A DNA stretch of 64,000 nucleotides from Blastococcus colisei (GTDB lineage Bacteria; Actinomycetota; Actinomycetes; Mycobacteriales; Geodermatophilaceae), in NCBI RefSeq assembly GCF_006717095.1, contig NZ_VFQE01000001.1, positions 1,178,001 through 1,242,000 on the forward strand. The letters run 5' to 3'. The position numbers and the translations under genes are program-made. Positions 9,757-23,129 of this stretch are shown piece after piece. Numbering within the stretch: position 1 is the first letter of the stretch; each line of letters begins with the position of its first letter. The notes under the pieces are model-generated. The model did no database searches. It was not told the DNA's origin and saw only the letters and a program-made list of their open reading frames with translations.

Positions 9757-10857
9757 ATGAGCAGCGGCGACGTCGACCGGTCCGACCCGGTGAGCCGCGC
9801 CTGGGTCGACCGTGCCGTCGCCATCGTGGAGGCCGACGCCCGGCGCAGCGCCGACACGCACCTGCTGGTGTACCCGCTGCCACCCGAGTGGGGCGTCGAG
9901 CTCTACCTCAAGGACGAGTCGACGCACCCGACAGGCAGCCTCAAGCACCGGCTGGCCCGGTCGCTGTTCCTCTACGGACTCTGCTCGGGACAGATCACCG
10001 AGGGCAGCACCGTCGTCGAGGCGTCCAGCGGGTCGACGGCGGTCAGCGAGGCCTACTTCGCGCGGATGCTCGGGCTGCCGTTCGTCACCGTGATGCCAGC
10101 CTCGACCAGTCCCGAGAAGGTCGAGCTGATCGAGTTCCACGGCGGCCGCTGCCACTTCGTGGACCGGGCGCCCGACATCTACGAGGAGGCCCGCCGGCTC
10201 GCGGCCGAGTGCGGCGGTCACTTCCTCGACCAGTTCACCAACGCCGAGCGGGCCACCGACTGGCGGGGCAACAACAACATCGCGGAATCCGTCTTCAGCC
10301 AGCTCGCGCTGGAGCAGCACCCGCTGCCGGAGTGGGTCGTGGTCGGCGCGGGCACCGGCGGCACGAGCGCGACGATCGGCCGCTACCTCCGGTACCGGCG
10401 GCTGCCCACCCGGCTGGCCGTCGTGGACCCGGAGGGGTCGTCGTTCTTCCCCGGCTGGCGCGACCAGGACCCGTCGACGGCGACCGGACGGTCCTCGCGC
10501 ATCGAGGGGATCGGCCGGCCGCGGGTGGAGCCGTCGTTCGTGCCGACCATCGTCGACCGGATGATCTGCGTCCCCGACGCCGCCTCGCTGGCGGCGATGC
10601 GGGAGCTCGAGCGGGTGACCGGCCGGCGGGCCGGCGGGTCGACGGGCACCAATCTCTGGGGCGCGTTCCAGCTGGTGGCCGAGATGGTCGCCGCGGGCCG
10701 GAGCGGCAGCGTCGTCACCCTGCTGTGCGACGGCGGCGAGCGGTACGCCCACACCTACTACTCCGACGAGTGGGTCGCCGAGCAGCGGCTCGACCTCGCG
10801 CCGCACGCGGCCACGCTGGCCCGGTTCGCGGCGACGGGGGAGTGGGCCCCCACCTGA
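9757..10857 (+). CDS. PLP-dependent cysteine synthase-family enzyme, Cds1-like cysteine desulfhydrase
   Basis: A 366-residue fold-type II PLP enzyme. The PLP lysine is K63 in PTGSLKHR, the substrate loop is [10 protein letters not shown], and the phosphate-binding loop is [12 protein letters not shown]. Its length and long C-terminal region match M. tuberculosis Rv3684 (Cds1), which releases sulfide from cysteine, better than CysK or CysM. The start is the ATG at 9757 with GAGGA upstream; an open frame extends further 5' but overlaps the preceding gene. Activity as a desulfhydrase rather than a synthase is inferred. Confidence 0.8.
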   Translation: MSSGDVDRSDPVSRAWVDRAVAIVEADARRSADTHLLVYPLPPEWGVELYLKDESTHPTGSLKHRLARSLFLYGLCSGQITEGSTVVEASSGSTAVSEAYFARMLGLPFVTVMPASTSPEKVELIEFHGGRCHFVDRAPDIYEEARRLAAECGGHFLDQFTNAERATDWRGNNNIAESVFSQLALEQHPLPEWVVVGAGTGGTSATIGRYLRYRRLPTRLAVVDPEGSSFFPGWRDQDPSTATGRSSRIEGIGRPRVEPSFVPTIVDRMICVPDAASLAAMRELERVTGRRAGGSTGTNLWGAFQLVAEMVAAGRSGSVVTLLCDGGERYAHTYYSDEWVAEQRLDLAPHAATLARFAATGEWAPT

Positions 10858-10986
10858 TCGGGTCGCGTGACCCTCGTCACCCGCCCCTGGCGCCGCCGCC
10901 GCGTTACCTGCCAGTAGCCTCGATGATCGGAGCCAGGCGGGCCCGCGTGCCCGCGTCCTGAACGCGTCCTGAGGAAGGTCAGCGCG

Positions 10987-11766
10987 ATGAACATCGTCGT
11001 TCTTGTGAAGCAGGTCCCGGACTCCGGCAGTGAGCGCAAGCTGGACCCGGCGGACAACACCGTCGCCCGCGCCGCGGCCGACAACGTCATCAACGAGATG
11101 GACGAGTACGCCATCGAGGAGGCGCTGCTCGTGCGCGACCGGGAGGGCGGCGAGGTCACCGTCCTGACCGTCGGCCCCGACTCGGCCACCGACGCCATCC
11201 GCAAGGCGCTCTCCATGGGTGCCGACAAGGCCGTGCACGTCGTCGACGACGCGATCCACGGGTCGTGCGCGGTGCAGACCTCGGCGGTCATCGCCGCGGC
11301 ACTGGGTCAGTTGGAGTACGACCTCGTGCTCTGCGGCGCCGAGGCCACCGACGCCCAGCTGTCGGTCATGCCGGCGCTGCTCGCCGAGCGCCTGGGCATC
11401 CCGCAGCTCTCCGGCGCCCGCAAGCTCACCATCGAGGGCGGGACGGCGAGGATCGAGCGGCAGACCGACGGCGGCTACTGGGCCGTCGAGGCGCCGCTGC
11501 CCGCGATCGTCTCCACCTGGGACACGATCAACGAGCCGCGCTACCCCTCGTTCAAGGGGATCATGGCCGCGAAGAAGAAGCCGGTGGAGACCAGGTCGCT
11601 GGCCGACCTGGGCCTGGACGCCGGCACCGTGGGTCTGGCGAACGCCACCAGCAAGGTGCTCGACTTCGCCGGTCGCCCGCCGAAGGGCGAGGGCGTGAAG
11701 GTCACCGACGAGGGTGACGGCGCCGAGAAGTTCGTCGGTTTCCTCGCCCAGCAGAAGATCGTCTGA
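10987..11766 (+). CDS. etfB: Electron transfer flavoprotein beta subunit
   Basis: A 259-residue EtfB/FixA subunit that pairs with EtfA to carry electrons from acyl-CoA and other dehydrogenases to the respiratory chain. The N-terminus [19 protein letters not shown] and the AMP-binding region around [10 protein letters not shown] are typical. The start has a good TGAGGAAGG ribosome site. A TAGCCT hexamer at 10915-10920 could be the -10 box, giving a 5' leader of about 60 bases. etfA follows after 33 bases with its own ribosome site. Confidence 0.95.
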   Translation: MNIVVLVKQVPDSGSERKLDPADNTVARAAADNVINEMDEYAIEEALLVRDREGGEVTVLTVGPDSATDAIRKALSMGADKAVHVVDDAIHGSCAVQTSAVIAAALGQLEYDLVLCGAEATDAQLSVMPALLAERLGIPQLSGARKLTIEGGTARIERQTDGGYWAVEAPLPAIVSTWDTINEPRYPSFKGIMAAKKKPVETRSLADLGLDAGTVGLANATSKVLDFAGRPPKGEGVKVTDEGDGAEKFVGFLAQQKIV

Positions 11767-11799
11767 CCCGGCCCGGATCGAAGGAAGAGGAGAACCCCC

Positions 11800-12762
11800 A
11801 TGGCAGAGATCCTGGTCCTGGCCGAGCTCGACCCGGCCGGCGGCGGCGTCCGCAAGACCACCCTGGAGGCTTTGACCGCGGCCCGCGCGCTCGGTGAGCC
11901 GTCGGCCGTCGTCCTCGGCGCCCCGGGCACCGCGGCCGGCGTGAAGGACGCCCTCGCCGAGTACGGCGCGGCGAAGGTCTACGTGGCCGAGTCCGACGAC
12001 GTCGAGGGCTACCTCGTCGCCCCCAAGGCCGAGGTTCTGGCGCAGCTGGTGGCCGACAAGTCGCCGGCCGCCGTGATCATCCCGTCCTCCCCGGAGGGCA
12101 AGGAGATCGCCGGCCGGCTGGCCATCAAGACCGGCAGCGGTTTCCTGACCGACGTCACCGAGATCGCCGCCGACGGCACCGCGACCCAGGTCGCCTTCGC
12201 CGGGGCGACGATCGTGCACTCCCAGGTGACGGTCGGCACCCCGATCTACACCCTGCGCGGCAACTCGGTCACCCCGGAGCCGGCCCCCGCGGCCGCCGCC
12301 GAGGAGCCGGTGACGGTGAGCGTCTCCGACTCCGCCAAGCTGGCCAAGGTCGTCGACCGCGTCGTCGAGCAGAAGAGCAGCCGCCCCGAGCTGACCGAGG
12401 CCTCGATCGTCGTCTCCGGTGGCCGCGGTGTGGCGAGTGCGGAGAACTTCGCGATCATCGAGGCCCTGGCCGACTCCCTCGGCGCGGCCGTCGGCGCCTC
12501 CCGCGCCGCGGTGGACTCCGGCTTCTACCCGCACAGCTTCCAGGTCGGGCAGACCGGCAAGACCGTCTCGCCGCAGCTCTACGTGGCCGTCGGCATCTCC
12601 GGTGCGATCCAGCACCGCGCCGGCATGCAGACCTCGAAGACCATCGTGGCCATCAACAAGGACCCCGAGGCCCCGATCTTCGAGCTGGCCGACTTCGGCG
12701 TCGTCGGCGACCTGAACACCGTCGTCCCGGCTGCCACCGAGCAGATCACCGCCCGCAAGTAG
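11800..12762 (+). CDS. etfA: Electron transfer flavoprotein alpha subunit
   Basis: A 320-residue EtfA/FixB subunit. The C-terminal FAD-binding domain (about residues 190-320) shows [27 protein letters not shown] and the closing [19 protein letters not shown] motif, so flavin binding should be normal. GAAGAGGAGAA precedes the ATG. It forms an operon with etfB, as in M. tuberculosis Rv3029c-Rv3028c. A strong hairpin follows at 12839-12868. Confidence 0.95.
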   Translation: MAEILVLAELDPAGGGVRKTTLEALTAARALGEPSAVVLGAPGTAAGVKDALAEYGAAKVYVAESDDVEGYLVAPKAEVLAQLVADKSPAAVIIPSSPEGKEIAGRLAIKTGSGFLTDVTEIAADGTATQVAFAGATIVHSQVTVGTPIYTLRGNSVTPEPAPAAAAEEPVTVSVSDSAKLAKVVDRVVEQKSSRPELTEASIVVSGGRGVASAENFAIIEALADSLGAAVGASRAAVDSGFYPHSFQVGQTGKTVSPQLYVAVGISGAIQHRAGMQTSKTIVAINKDPEAPIFELADFGVVGDLNTVVPAATEQITARK

Positions 12763-12769
12763 AAGGACC

Positions 12770-12815
12770 TCGCTGCCCCCCACGCCACGCTCCGCGCGGC
12801 GCGGGCCCCTGCAGC
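12770..12815. repeat. Imperfect long inverted repeat downstream of etfA
   Basis: TCGCTGC near 12770 and GCAGCGA near 12810 pair around C-rich and G-rich inner arms. This forms a long imperfect hairpin in the etfA to MFS gap. It may add to termination or be a decayed repeat; only one copy is seen here. Confidence 0.4.
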
Positions 12816-12838
12816 GAAGCCGTTCCAGCACGTCACCT

Positions 12839-12868
12839 GAGCGCCGGCCTCCAAGGGGGCCGGCGCTC
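12839..12868 (+). terminator. Hairpin terminator after etfBA
   Basis: An 11-bp perfect stem, GAGCGCCGGCC (12839-12849) with GGCCGGCGCTC (12858-12868), has an 8-base loop and no T-run. T-less hairpins of this kind are common terminators in high-GC actinobacteria. It sits just before the MFS gene. Confidence 0.7.
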
Positions 12869-12888
12869 GACGCATGTACGGAAGAGAC

Positions 12889-14352
12889 ATGGCGGGAAGC
12901 ACCGGCGAGCAGCAGAGGTTGGGCATCGACGTGGGGACCAGCGGGCCGCCGACGGTCTTCGACCGGGCGCACCGGCTCACCACCGCCGGACTGCTCATGC
13001 TGGTCACCTTCGTGGCCTTCGAGTCCATGGCCGTCGCGACGGCGATGCCGACGGCCGTCGGCGAGCTGGACGGCCTGGCGTGGTACGGCTGGCCGTTCAG
13101 CGCCTTCCTCGTCGCGTCGGTGTTCGGCATGGTCCTGGGCGGTGACCTCGGCGACCGACGCGGTTCGCGCATCGCGCTGCTCGCGGGGGTGTCGGTCTTC
13201 GCGGCCGGACTGCTGGCCGGCGGCCTCGCGGGGCACATGGCCGTCTTCGTCGCGGCCCGTGCGGTCCAGGGCGTCGGCGGCGGGATCATCGCGGTCTCGC
13301 TCTACGTCGTCGCGGGGCGCGCCTACCGCTCCGCACTGCGGCCGAAGCTCTTCGCCGCCTTCTCCGCCGCCTGGGTGCTGCCCGCCCTGGTCGGCCCGCT
13401 GCTCGCCGGCCTGATCACCACGCACGTCGGCTGGCGCTGGGTGTTCCTCGGGATGCTGCCGCTGATCCTCTTCGGGCTGGCCCTCCTCCTGCCCGCCCTC
13501 CGGAGGTTCGGCGCACCCGAGGGCGTGACCGTGCCCGCCTCCGCCCGCCGGTGGTGGGCGCTGCTCGCCGGTGTCGGCGTCGCCGCTCTCCAGTACGCGG
13601 GCCAGCGGCTGGACCTGCTCGCCCTCGGCATCGCGGTAGTGGGTGCGGGCGTCCTCGTCGTGGGTCTCCGCCCGCTCGTCCCTCCGGGTACCGCCCGGCT
13701 CCGGCCGGGACTGCCCGCGGTCATCGGCGAACGGGGCCTCCTGGCCGGCGCCTTCTTCGGGATGGACGCCCTCCTCCCGCTGTCGCTGACCCAGCTGCAC
13801 GGCTACAGCCCCACCGCCGCCGGCATCCCGCTCACCGCGGGCGCGCTGGGGTGGGCGATCGCCTCGCAGCTGCAGGGCCGCCGGCCCGACGTTGCCCGGG
13901 TCGTGCTGCTCAGGCTCGGCTTCGTGCTGCTGGCGGCCGGGCTCGCCGGGACCGCGCTCGTCGTCGTCCCCGGTCTGGAGGGGTGGCCGACCTACGGGAC
14001 GTGGGCGGTCGCAGGCCTCGGCATGGGCCTCGGCATGCCGAGCCTCAGCGTGCTGCTCCTGGAGCAGTCGCCGGAGGAGCGCCGCGGCGCGGACTCGGCC
14101 GCGTTCCAGATCGCCGACGTGACCACGTCCGCCGTGTGCGTCGGGGTGGTCGGGGTACTGGTGGCCGCGGCGGCCGCCGGCCTGCTGGCCTTCCCCACGG
14201 CGGTGCTGCTCGCCGTCGCCCTCCTCACCGGGCCTGCCCTCGTGGGCGCATGGCTGGCACCCCGCGCCGGAGCTCCCCAGGGCGCGACGACGCCCGCGTC
14301 TACGCTCGTGGCGGTGACCGGGCTTGCGAGATCACGCGGAGAAGGAGCATGA
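12889..14352 (+). CDS. MFS transporter, drug-exporter type
   Basis: A 487-residue membrane protein with about 14 predicted hydrophobic segments. The MFS loop 2-3 signature is seen as [10 protein letters not shown] (about residue 85). The antiporter-like segment near [16 protein letters not shown] suggests a DHA2-type proton-linked exporter; its substrate is unknown. The ATG at 12889 is preferred over the ATG at 12874 because GGAAGAG lies 3-9 bases upstream. Its last codons ([12 protein letters not shown]) lie inside a dispersed repeat at 14314-14385, so the C-terminus appears to be built from that repeat. Confidence 0.85.
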   Translation: MAGSTGEQQRLGIDVGTSGPPTVFDRAHRLTTAGLLMLVTFVAFESMAVATAMPTAVGELDGLAWYGWPFSAFLVASVFGMVLGGDLGDRRGSRIALLAGVSVFAAGLLAGGLAGHMAVFVAARAVQGVGGGIIAVSLYVVAGRAYRSALRPKLFAAFSAAWVLPALVGPLLAGLITTHVGWRWVFLGMLPLILFGLALLLPALRRFGAPEGVTVPASARRWWALLAGVGVAALQYAGQRLDLLALGIAVVGAGVLVVGLRPLVPPGTARLRPGLPAVIGERGLLAGAFFGMDALLPLSLTQLHGYSPTAAGIPLTAGALGWAIASQLQGRRPDVARVVLLRLGFVLLAAGLAGTALVVVPGLEGWPTYGTWAVAGLGMGLGMPSLSVLLLEQSPEERRGADSAAFQIADVTTSAVCVGVVGVLVAAAAAGLLAFPTAVLLAVALLTGPALVGAWLAPRAGAPQGATTPASTLVAVTGLARSRGEGA

Positions 14353-14385
14353 CGGTCACGTGGCCGACGAGCGCCAGCGAGGAGG
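14314..14385 (+). repeat. Dispersed 75-bp element, copy 1 (MFS/cysteine desulfurase junction)
   Basis: It begins GTGACCGGGCTTGCGAG and ends with a 22-base segment (14364-14385) whose last six bases are AGGAGG. The same 22 bases occur at 23104-23125, and the 5' part is also recognisably related to 23052-23085. Both copies stop four bases before a GTG start, so the element carries the ribosome binding site of the next gene. It also encodes the end of the MFS protein. Confidence 0.7.
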
Positions 14386-14389
14386 TCCG

Positions 14390-15580
14390 GTGACGTACTT
14401 GGACCACGCGGCGACCACGCCGGTGCTCCCCGAGGTCCTGGCTGCCATGACGCAGCAGCTCGGCCGGGTCGGGAACGCCTCCTCGCTGCACGCGAGCGGC
14501 CGCGCCGCCCGGCGCGCCGCGGAGCAGTCCCGCGAGCGGCTCGCCGAGGCCCTGGGTGCCCGCCCGTCCGAGGTGCTCTTCACCGGCGGCGGCACCGAGA
14601 GCGACAACCTCGCCGTCAAGGGTCTCTTCTGGGCCCGGCGGCAGGCCGACTCCCGGCGCCGCCGCATCGTGGTCAGCCCGGCCGAGCACCACGCCGTCCT
14701 GGACAGCGTCGAGTGGCTGGCCAAGCACGACGGCGCGGAGATCACCTGGCTGCCGGTCGAGCCGAGCGGGCGCGTGCTCCCGCACGCCCTGGCCGAGGCC
14801 CTGGGGACCGGCGACGACGTCGCCGTGGCCAGCGTCATGTGGGCCAACAACGAGATCGGCACGGTGAGCGACATCCCGGCGCTGGCGGCGGTGGCCCACG
14901 AGGTCGGCGTCCCGCTGCACACCGACGCGGTGCAGGCCGTGGGACAGGTGCCGGTCGACTTCGACGCGAGCGGGGTCGACGCGCTCACCATGACCGGCCA
15001 CAAGCTCGGCGGCCCGATGGGTGCCGGCGTCCTCCTGCTGCGCCGCGACGCCGACTGCACGCCGCTGCTGCACGGCGGGGGGCAGGAGCGTGACGTCCGG
15101 TCGGGAACGCTCGACGTCGCCGCCATCGTCGGGCTCGCCGTCGCCACCGTCTCTGCCGTCGGCTCGCGCGAGGAGCGCGCCGCGCGGCTGTCCGGCCTGC
15201 GCGACCGGCTCGTCGCCGGTGTCGTGGACCAGGTGCCCGACGCCCAGCTCAACGGCGCCCCTCTGGACGACCGGGTGAACGGCGGACCGGGCCGGTTGCC
15301 GGGCAACGCGCACCTGTCGTTCCCGGGTGCCGAGGGCGACGCGCTGCTCATGCTGCTCGACGCCCGGGGCATCGAGTGCTCGACCGGCTCGGCGTGCAGC
15401 GCCGGCGTCGCCCGTCCCAGCCACGTCCTGCTGGCCACCGGCGCCGACGCGGACCGCGCGCGCAGCTCCCTGCGGTTCTCCCTCGGCCACACCTCGACGG
15501 CGGCCGACGTGGATGCGCTGCTCGACGTCATCGCGCCGGTGGTCGAGCGTGCCCGCCGCGCAGGGCTTGGCCGACGGTGA
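14390..15580 (+). CDS. iscS: Cysteine desulfurase (IscS/NifS type)
   Basis: A 396-residue class-V PLP enzyme that removes sulfur from cysteine as a protein persulfide. The N-terminus [10 protein letters not shown] is typical, the PLP lysine is K205 in [12 protein letters not shown], and the catalytic cysteine is C336 in STGSACSAG. The GTG at 14390 is chosen for the AGGAGG four bases upstream. Its stop overlaps the mnmA start (GTGA), so the two are translationally coupled. It most likely feeds sulfur to MnmA, as the M. tuberculosis Rv3025c-Rv3024c pair is thought to do. Confidence 0.93.
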   Translation: MTYLDHAATTPVLPEVLAAMTQQLGRVGNASSLHASGRAARRAAEQSRERLAEALGARPSEVLFTGGGTESDNLAVKGLFWARRQADSRRRRIVVSPAEHHAVLDSVEWLAKHDGAEITWLPVEPSGRVLPHALAEALGTGDDVAVASVMWANNEIGTVSDIPALAAVAHEVGVPLHTDAVQAVGQVPVDFDASGVDALTMTGHKLGGPMGAGVLLLRRDADCTPLLHGGGQERDVRSGTLDVAAIVGLAVATVSAVGSREERAARLSGLRDRLVAGVVDQVPDAQLNGAPLDDRVNGGPGRLPGNAHLSFPGAEGDALLMLLDARGIECSTGSACSAGVARPSHVLLATGADADRARSSLRFSLGHTSTAADVDALLDVIAPVVERARRAGLGRR

Positions 15581-16650
15581 GGGTGCTCGCCGCGATGAGC
15601 GGTGGAGTGGACTCCGCGGTGGCCGCGGCGCTCGCCGTCGACGCCGGCCACGACGTCACCGGGGTGCACCTGGCCCTCTCGCAGAACCGGCAGACGCTGC
15701 GGAGCGGATCCCGCGGCTGCTGCAGCGTCGAGGACTCCCACGACGCCCGCCGGGTCGCCGACGAGCTCGGCATCCCGTTCTACGTGTGGGACCTGGCCGA
15801 CCGCTTCACCGAGGACGTCGTCGACGACTTCGTGGCCGAGTACGCGGCGGGCCGGACGCCGAACCCGTGCCTGCGCTGCAACGAGAAGATCAAGTTCTCC
15901 GCGGTGCTGGACCGGGCGCTCGGGCTCGGCTTCGACGCCGTCGTCACCGGCCACCACGCCCGGCTCGAGGACGGGGAGCTGCGGCGCTCGGTGGACGCCG
16001 CCAAGGACCAGTCGTACGTGCTGGGGGTGCTGACGCCCGAGCAGCTGGCGGCGGCGATGTTCCCGCTGGGCTCCATGACGAAGGACCGGGTGCGGGAGAT
16101 CGCGGCCGAGCGCGGCTTCGGCGTCGCGGCCAAGCCCGACTCGCACGACATCTGCTTCATCCCCGACGGCGACACCCGCGGCTTCCTGGCCCGTCGGCTG
16201 GGCAGTCTCCCCGGGCCGGTCGTCGACGCGGCGACCGGCCGGCAGGTGGGGGAGCACGACGGGACCTACGGCTTCACCGTCGGTCAGCGCCGCGGGCTGG
16301 GGGTCGCGGTCGGGGACCAGCGCCCGCGGTACGTGCTGGGCATCGAACCGGTGTCCCGCACAGTGACCATCGGGACCGCCGACCTCGCCGGGGTGCGCGA
16401 GGTGCGTACCGGCGTCCCGACCTGGTCGGGGACGGCTCCCGAACTGCCCTGTTCGGCACAGGTGCAGCTCCGGGCGCACGCGACCCCGGTGGCCTGCGAG
16501 GTGCGCCGCGAGCCGGACGGCGGGCTGTCCGTCCTGCTCGCCGAGGTGCAGCGGGGCGTGGCCCCGGGCCAGTCCGCCGTGCTCTACGAGCCGGACGCCG
16601 CGCGCGGGGATCGCGTGCTCGGCCAGGCCGCGGTGACGTCCGCCGGCTGA
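15577..16650 (+). CDS. mnmA: tRNA-specific 2-thiouridylase MnmA
   Basis: MnmA places sulfur on U34 of the tRNAs for Lys, Glu and Gln. The 357-residue protein has the ATP loop SGGVDS (residues 8-13), the nucleophile region [23 protein letters not shown], the second catalytic cysteine in [11 protein letters not shown], and [11 protein letters not shown]. The GTG at 15577 overlaps the upstream stop codon. The usual S-Q-D-I-C motif reads SHDICF here. All catalytic residues are present. Confidence 0.95.
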   Translation: MRVLAAMSGGVDSAVAAALAVDAGHDVTGVHLALSQNRQTLRSGSRGCCSVEDSHDARRVADELGIPFYVWDLADRFTEDVVDDFVAEYAAGRTPNPCLRCNEKIKFSAVLDRALGLGFDAVVTGHHARLEDGELRRSVDAAKDQSYVLGVLTPEQLAAAMFPLGSMTKDRVREIAAERGFGVAAKPDSHDICFIPDGDTRGFLARRLGSLPGPVVDAATGRQVGEHDGTYGFTVGQRRGLGVAVGDQRPRYVLGIEPVSRTVTIGTADLAGVREVRTGVPTWSGTAPELPCSAQVQLRAHATPVACEVRREPDGGLSVLLAEVQRGVAPGQSAVLYEPDAARGDRVLGQAAVTSAG

Positions 16651-16746
16651 CTCCCTACCGGGCGGGCTCGCGCGCGTCGCCGTCCCGGTCGCCGCTCCGG
16701 CCGTCCTGTGGTCGGCTGGCGGAGCAGACGAGTCGGGGGAGCACGG

Positions 16747-18606
16747 GTGCGCAGCTGGGGCAGGGGGGCCGGGGCCGTATTCGTCTCGCTGTCGCTGACC
16801 GCCGCCGGGTGCGTCGGCCGGGTGGCGCCCGAGGGCGAGGAGACGGCGATCGCCGGAGGCCCTCCGTCGGCACAGCCGGTGGCCACCCCGGTCCAGATCC
16901 TCGCGATCAACGACTTCCACGGCCGGATCGCCCCGCCGCCGCCCGACGAGACCGTCGCCCTGGTCGACGACGGGCCCGGCCCCGACGGGCTGCCGGGGAC
17001 GGCCGACGACGGCACCGCCGCCCTCGGCGGCGCGGCCCACCTGGCCGCCACGGCCCAGCGGCTGCGGACCGATTTCGGCGGCCCGGAGGCCGACAGCCTG
17101 TTCGTGGCCGCCGGCGACCTCGTCGGTGCCTCGCCCTGGACCTCGGCGGCCTTCGCCGACGAGCCCACCATCGAGGTGATCGACGCGCTCGGGCTGGATG
17201 TGGCGACCGCGGGCAACCACGAGTTCGACCGCGGCCAGGACGAGCTGTTCCGGCTCTCCGGTGCGACCGACGGGACCTACCTCGACGACGTCGACGCCTG
17301 CGCCGATGTCGGCACCTCCGGCGGGACGTGTTTCCGGGACAGTTCCGGGGAGGTGTTCCATGGGGCCGGCTTCCCGTACCTGGCGGCCAACGTGGTGGAC
17401 CGGGAGACCGGCCGCCCGGCGCTGCCGCCGTACGAGATCGCGACCACCAGCACCGGTGCGCGGATCGGGCTGATCGGCGTGGTGACCACCGACACCGAGG
17501 CGTTCGTGCGGCCCTCGGGTCTGGCGGGCCTCGTCGTGCAGGAGCCCGTCGAGGCGGCGAACCGGTACGCGGCCGAGCTCCAGGAGCTCGGGGTCGAGGC
17601 GATCGTCCTGGTCGCCCACGAGGGCGGCATCCAGGGCGCCGGCGGACGTCCCGACACCTGCGTCGGGGACCTGGCCGGGACACGGATGGACGACCTCAAC
17701 GCGGCCCTGTCGCCGGCCGTCGACGCCGTCGTCGGCGGGCACACGCACAGCTCCTACACGTGCATGCTGCCCGACCCGGACGGGGACCTCCGCCCGTTCA
17801 CCCAGGCCCTCACCTACGGGCTCTCGCTGACCGACCTGCGGTTCGTCGTGGCGCCGGACGGCGACGTCGACCGGGCCTCGGTCACGGTGGCGGCGGTTCC
17901 GGTGTACCGGACGGCGGAGGATCCCCGGGTGCGCCGGATCGTGGACCACTGGACGCAGCGCGCCGCGCCCGAGGGCGACCGCCCGGTGGCCACGCTCGTC
18001 GGCGACGTGCCGGCCGCGGCGGTTCCGGAGTCGCAGATGGGCGTCCTGGTCGCCGACGCCCTCCTCGCCGCCGTGCAGGGCCCGGAGTTCGGCGACCCGG
18101 TGCTCGCCTTCATGAACCTGGGGATGCTGCGCGGCGACCTCCGGTATGCCGGCAGCGGTCCGGGCGATCCCGACGGCACGGTGACCTACCGGGAGGTGTT
18201 CCGCGCGATGCCCATGCGGTTCCCGGTGGAGGCGGTCACCGTGTCCGGTGCCGACATCCGCGTGGCTCTCGAGCACCAGTTCGCCGGTGGCGGCGCCGTC
18301 GTCCTGAGCACGTCCCAGGGGCTGTCCTACCGCTACGACCCGGCCCGGCCGCCCGGCGACCGGGTGGACCCGTGCTCCCTGCTGCTCGACGGGAACCGCA
18401 TCGAGCCCGAGAGGCGCTACCGGGTCGCGATGACCGCCTACCTGCGCGAGGGAGGCGACGGCTACACGTCCTTCGCCGGCGGGACGGACGTCGTCCCCGG
18501 CATGACCGACACCGATGCCGTCGCCGCCCACCTCGCCGCGTCGTCGCCGGTGAGCCCGCCGGCCCGCGGCGCGGTCGTGCCCACGGCGGAGCGGCTCTCC
18601 TGCTGA
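16747..18606 (+). CDS. Secreted 5'-nucleotidase/2',3'-cyclic phosphodiesterase-type lipoprotein
   Basis: A 619-residue predicted lipoprotein with a basic N-terminus, a hydrophobic core and the lipobox LTAAGC near residue 20. The metallophosphoesterase motifs are in order: INDFHGR (D-x-H), AAGDLVG, GNHEFDRG and GGHTHS. A C-terminal 5'-nucleotidase domain follows, with VTVSGADIR and AMTAYLREGGDGY. It should release phosphate from extracellular nucleotides. The GTG at 16747 is preferred over 16708 because GGGGGA precedes it and it starts directly at the signal peptide. Confidence 0.88.
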   Translation: MRSWGRGAGAVFVSLSLTAAGCVGRVAPEGEETAIAGGPPSAQPVATPVQILAINDFHGRIAPPPPDETVALVDDGPGPDGLPGTADDGTAALGGAAHLAATAQRLRTDFGGPEADSLFVAAGDLVGASPWTSAAFADEPTIEVIDALGLDVATAGNHEFDRGQDELFRLSGATDGTYLDDVDACADVGTSGGTCFRDSSGEVFHGAGFPYLAANVVDRETGRPALPPYEIATTSTGARIGLIGVVTTDTEAFVRPSGLAGLVVQEPVEAANRYAAELQELGVEAIVLVAHEGGIQGAGGRPDTCVGDLAGTRMDDLNAALSPAVDAVVGGHTHSSYTCMLPDPDGDLRPFTQALTYGLSLTDLRFVVAPDGDVDRASVTVAAVPVYRTAEDPRVRRIVDHWTQRAAPEGDRPVATLVGDVPAAAVPESQMGVLVADALLAAVQGPEFGDPVLAFMNLGMLRGDLRYAGSGPGDPDGTVTYREVFRAMPMRFPVEAVTVSGADIRVALEHQFAGGGAVVLSTSQGLSYRYDPARPPGDRVDPCSLLLDGNRIEPERRYRVAMTAYLREGGDGYTSFAGGTDVVPGMTDTDAVAAHLAASSPVSPPARGAVVPTAERLSC

Positions 18607-18655
18607 GCGGCTCTTCTGCTGGACCAGGGCCGCGCCCGGCGCCGGGTGCGGCGGC

Positions 18656-18661
18656 TACGGT
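18656..18661 (+). promoter_or_regulatory. Putative -10 box, leaderless start of the MetE-like gene
   Basis: TACGGT is followed by seven bases and the GTG at 18669. There is no Shine-Dalgarno sequence. Confidence 0.4.
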
Positions 18662-18668
18662 CGCCGTC

Positions 18669-21894
<3,226 letters not shown>

Positions 21895-21895
21895 C

Positions 21896-22579
21896 TCAGA
21901 CGGGCGGCAGCGTGGCCACGGTGGTGGCGATGCCGGTGAGGTGCGCCAGCCGCATGAGCTCCGAGCGGCGGAACGCCGGGCCGCCCGACCGGCCGAGCAC
22001 CACCGCGCACCCTGGGCCGCCGTAGGGGGCGGCCATCATCTCGATGGCCATCTCCTGCCAGCGTTCCGGCAGCCATTCGTCGTCGCTGGGCAGCAGGCGG
22101 GGGCCGGTCAGCGGCATCCAGGGCAGCGTGAGCCCCTCGAAGGCAGGCGCGGCGTCGGAGGCCGCCGCCACCTCCCACGGTGGGGCGTCCGCCGCGGAGG
22201 GCTCGACCGCCGACAGCACGACCGCCCAGCCGCTGTGGAACACCCGGGGGAGTTCGGCCGCCAGCAGCTTGGCCGACGTGCCTTCCGCGGCCCGCGCCAG
22301 GGCGTCCAGCAACTCCAGTTCGCGGTGGGTGTCCAGCGGTCCGGCGAAGGGGCGCAGCGACTCGACCGACACCCCCGGCACCGCCTCCGCGGCCGTGATC
22401 AGGCTGTCGGGCAGCCGGCCGGCCGGGAGGTCCACGACGACGTCGTCGACGGCCACACCGTTGCCGCGCTCCAGGACGTCGAGGGAGACGATGTCGACGC
22501 CGGCGGTGCCGAGCGCCGTGGCGACGGCGCCCAGGATGCCGGGCTTGTCGGGCACCACCAGGCGCAGGAGATAGGACAC
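21896..22579 (-). CDS. ACT-domain amino-acid-sensing protein
   Basis: A 227-residue protein with an N-terminal ACT domain (residues 1-75: [20 protein letters not shown] followed by a D-V-V-V-D strand). The C-terminal half contains a [13 protein letters not shown] segment of unknown function. M. tuberculosis has a comparable ACT gene (Rv3013) between ligA and gatC. The GTG at 22579 is chosen because GGAGGAACC immediately precedes it; an upstream GTG at 22645 lacks a ribosome site. The ligand is unknown. Confidence 0.8.
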   Translation of the reverse strand: MSYLLRLVVPDKPGILGAVATALGTAGVDIVSLDVLERGNGVAVDDVVVDLPAGRLPDSLITAAEAVPGVSVESLRPFAGPLDTHRELELLDALARAAEGTSAKLLAAELPRVFHSGWAVVLSAVEPSAADAPPWEVAAASDAAPAFEGLTLPWMPLTGPRLLPSDDEWLPERWQEMAIEMMAAPYGGPGCAVVLGRSGGPAFRRSELMRLAHLTGIATTVATLPPV

Positions 22580-22755
22580 GGTTCCTCCGGGTCGTCCTCG
22601 CGGGCAGGCCGATCTCCGTCGATCGCGGTGCGTGCAGCTTCTCACGCCGCTTCCGCAGCCGAGGCCCTCGAACGGGCCCCACGTAGAGTGGCCCGGTCAC
22701 GTACGCGGCCGAGAGCCGAGCCGCCGAGCACTGCGAAGTGGAGTTCCATCCCAGC

Positions 22756-23055
22756 ATGAGCACGCTCTCCCGGAAGGATGTCGCCCATCTGGCGCGGTTG
22801 TCCCGCCTGGCGGTGACCGACGAGGAGCTCGACCTCTACGCCGGCCAGCTGTCTGCCGTCCTCGACGCCGTCGCGCAGGTGCAGAAGGCTCCCGTCGAGG
22901 ACGTGCCGCCGACCACGCACGCGGTGCCCATGACCAACGTCTTCCGCGAGGACGTCGCCCGGCCGAGCCTGCCCCGCGACGCCGTCCTCGCCGGGGCGCC
23001 CGCAGCCGAGGACGACCGCTTCCGCGTGCCGCGCATCCTGGGGGAGGAGCAGTGA
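22756..23055 (+). CDS. gatC: Glu-tRNA(Gln) amidotransferase subunit C
   Basis: The 99-residue GatC stabilises GatA and bridges GatA to GatB. The N-terminal motif [17 protein letters not shown] and the C-terminal [11 protein letters not shown] are conserved. The ATG at 22756 gives the same length as M. tuberculosis GatC; an in-frame GTG at 22738 would add six residues. Its stop codon lies in the first bases of the repeat that separates it from gatA. Confidence 0.94.
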   Translation: MSTLSRKDVAHLARLSRLAVTDEELDLYAGQLSAVLDAVAQVQKAPVEDVPPTTHAVPMTNVFREDVARPSLPRDAVLAGAPAAEDDRFRVPRILGEEQ

Positions 23056-23125
23056 GCGAGCTCGCGAGCTCACCCGAGGACACAGCAGCCCCGCGAACGC
23101 GCTCCGACGAGCGCCAGCGAGGAGG
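23052..23125 (+). repeat. Dispersed 75-bp element, copy 2 (gatC/gatA gap)
   Basis: It begins with GTGAGCGAGCTCGCGAGC, which overlaps the gatC stop and is partly palindromic. It ends with the 22 bases shared with 14364-14385, including AGGAGG, four bases before the gatA GTG. Thus it fills the whole gatC-gatA gap and provides the gatA ribosome site. Confidence 0.75.
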
Positions 23126-23129
23126 GCGC

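Noticed and set aside
9262-13800. Reverse open frame of 1512 codons
   Set aside because: It lies opposite six well-supported genes; length alone is not evidence at this GC content.
14356-18531. Reverse open frame of 1391 codons
   Set aside because: Antisense to cysteine desulfurase, mnmA and the nucleotidase, all with intact catalytic motifs.
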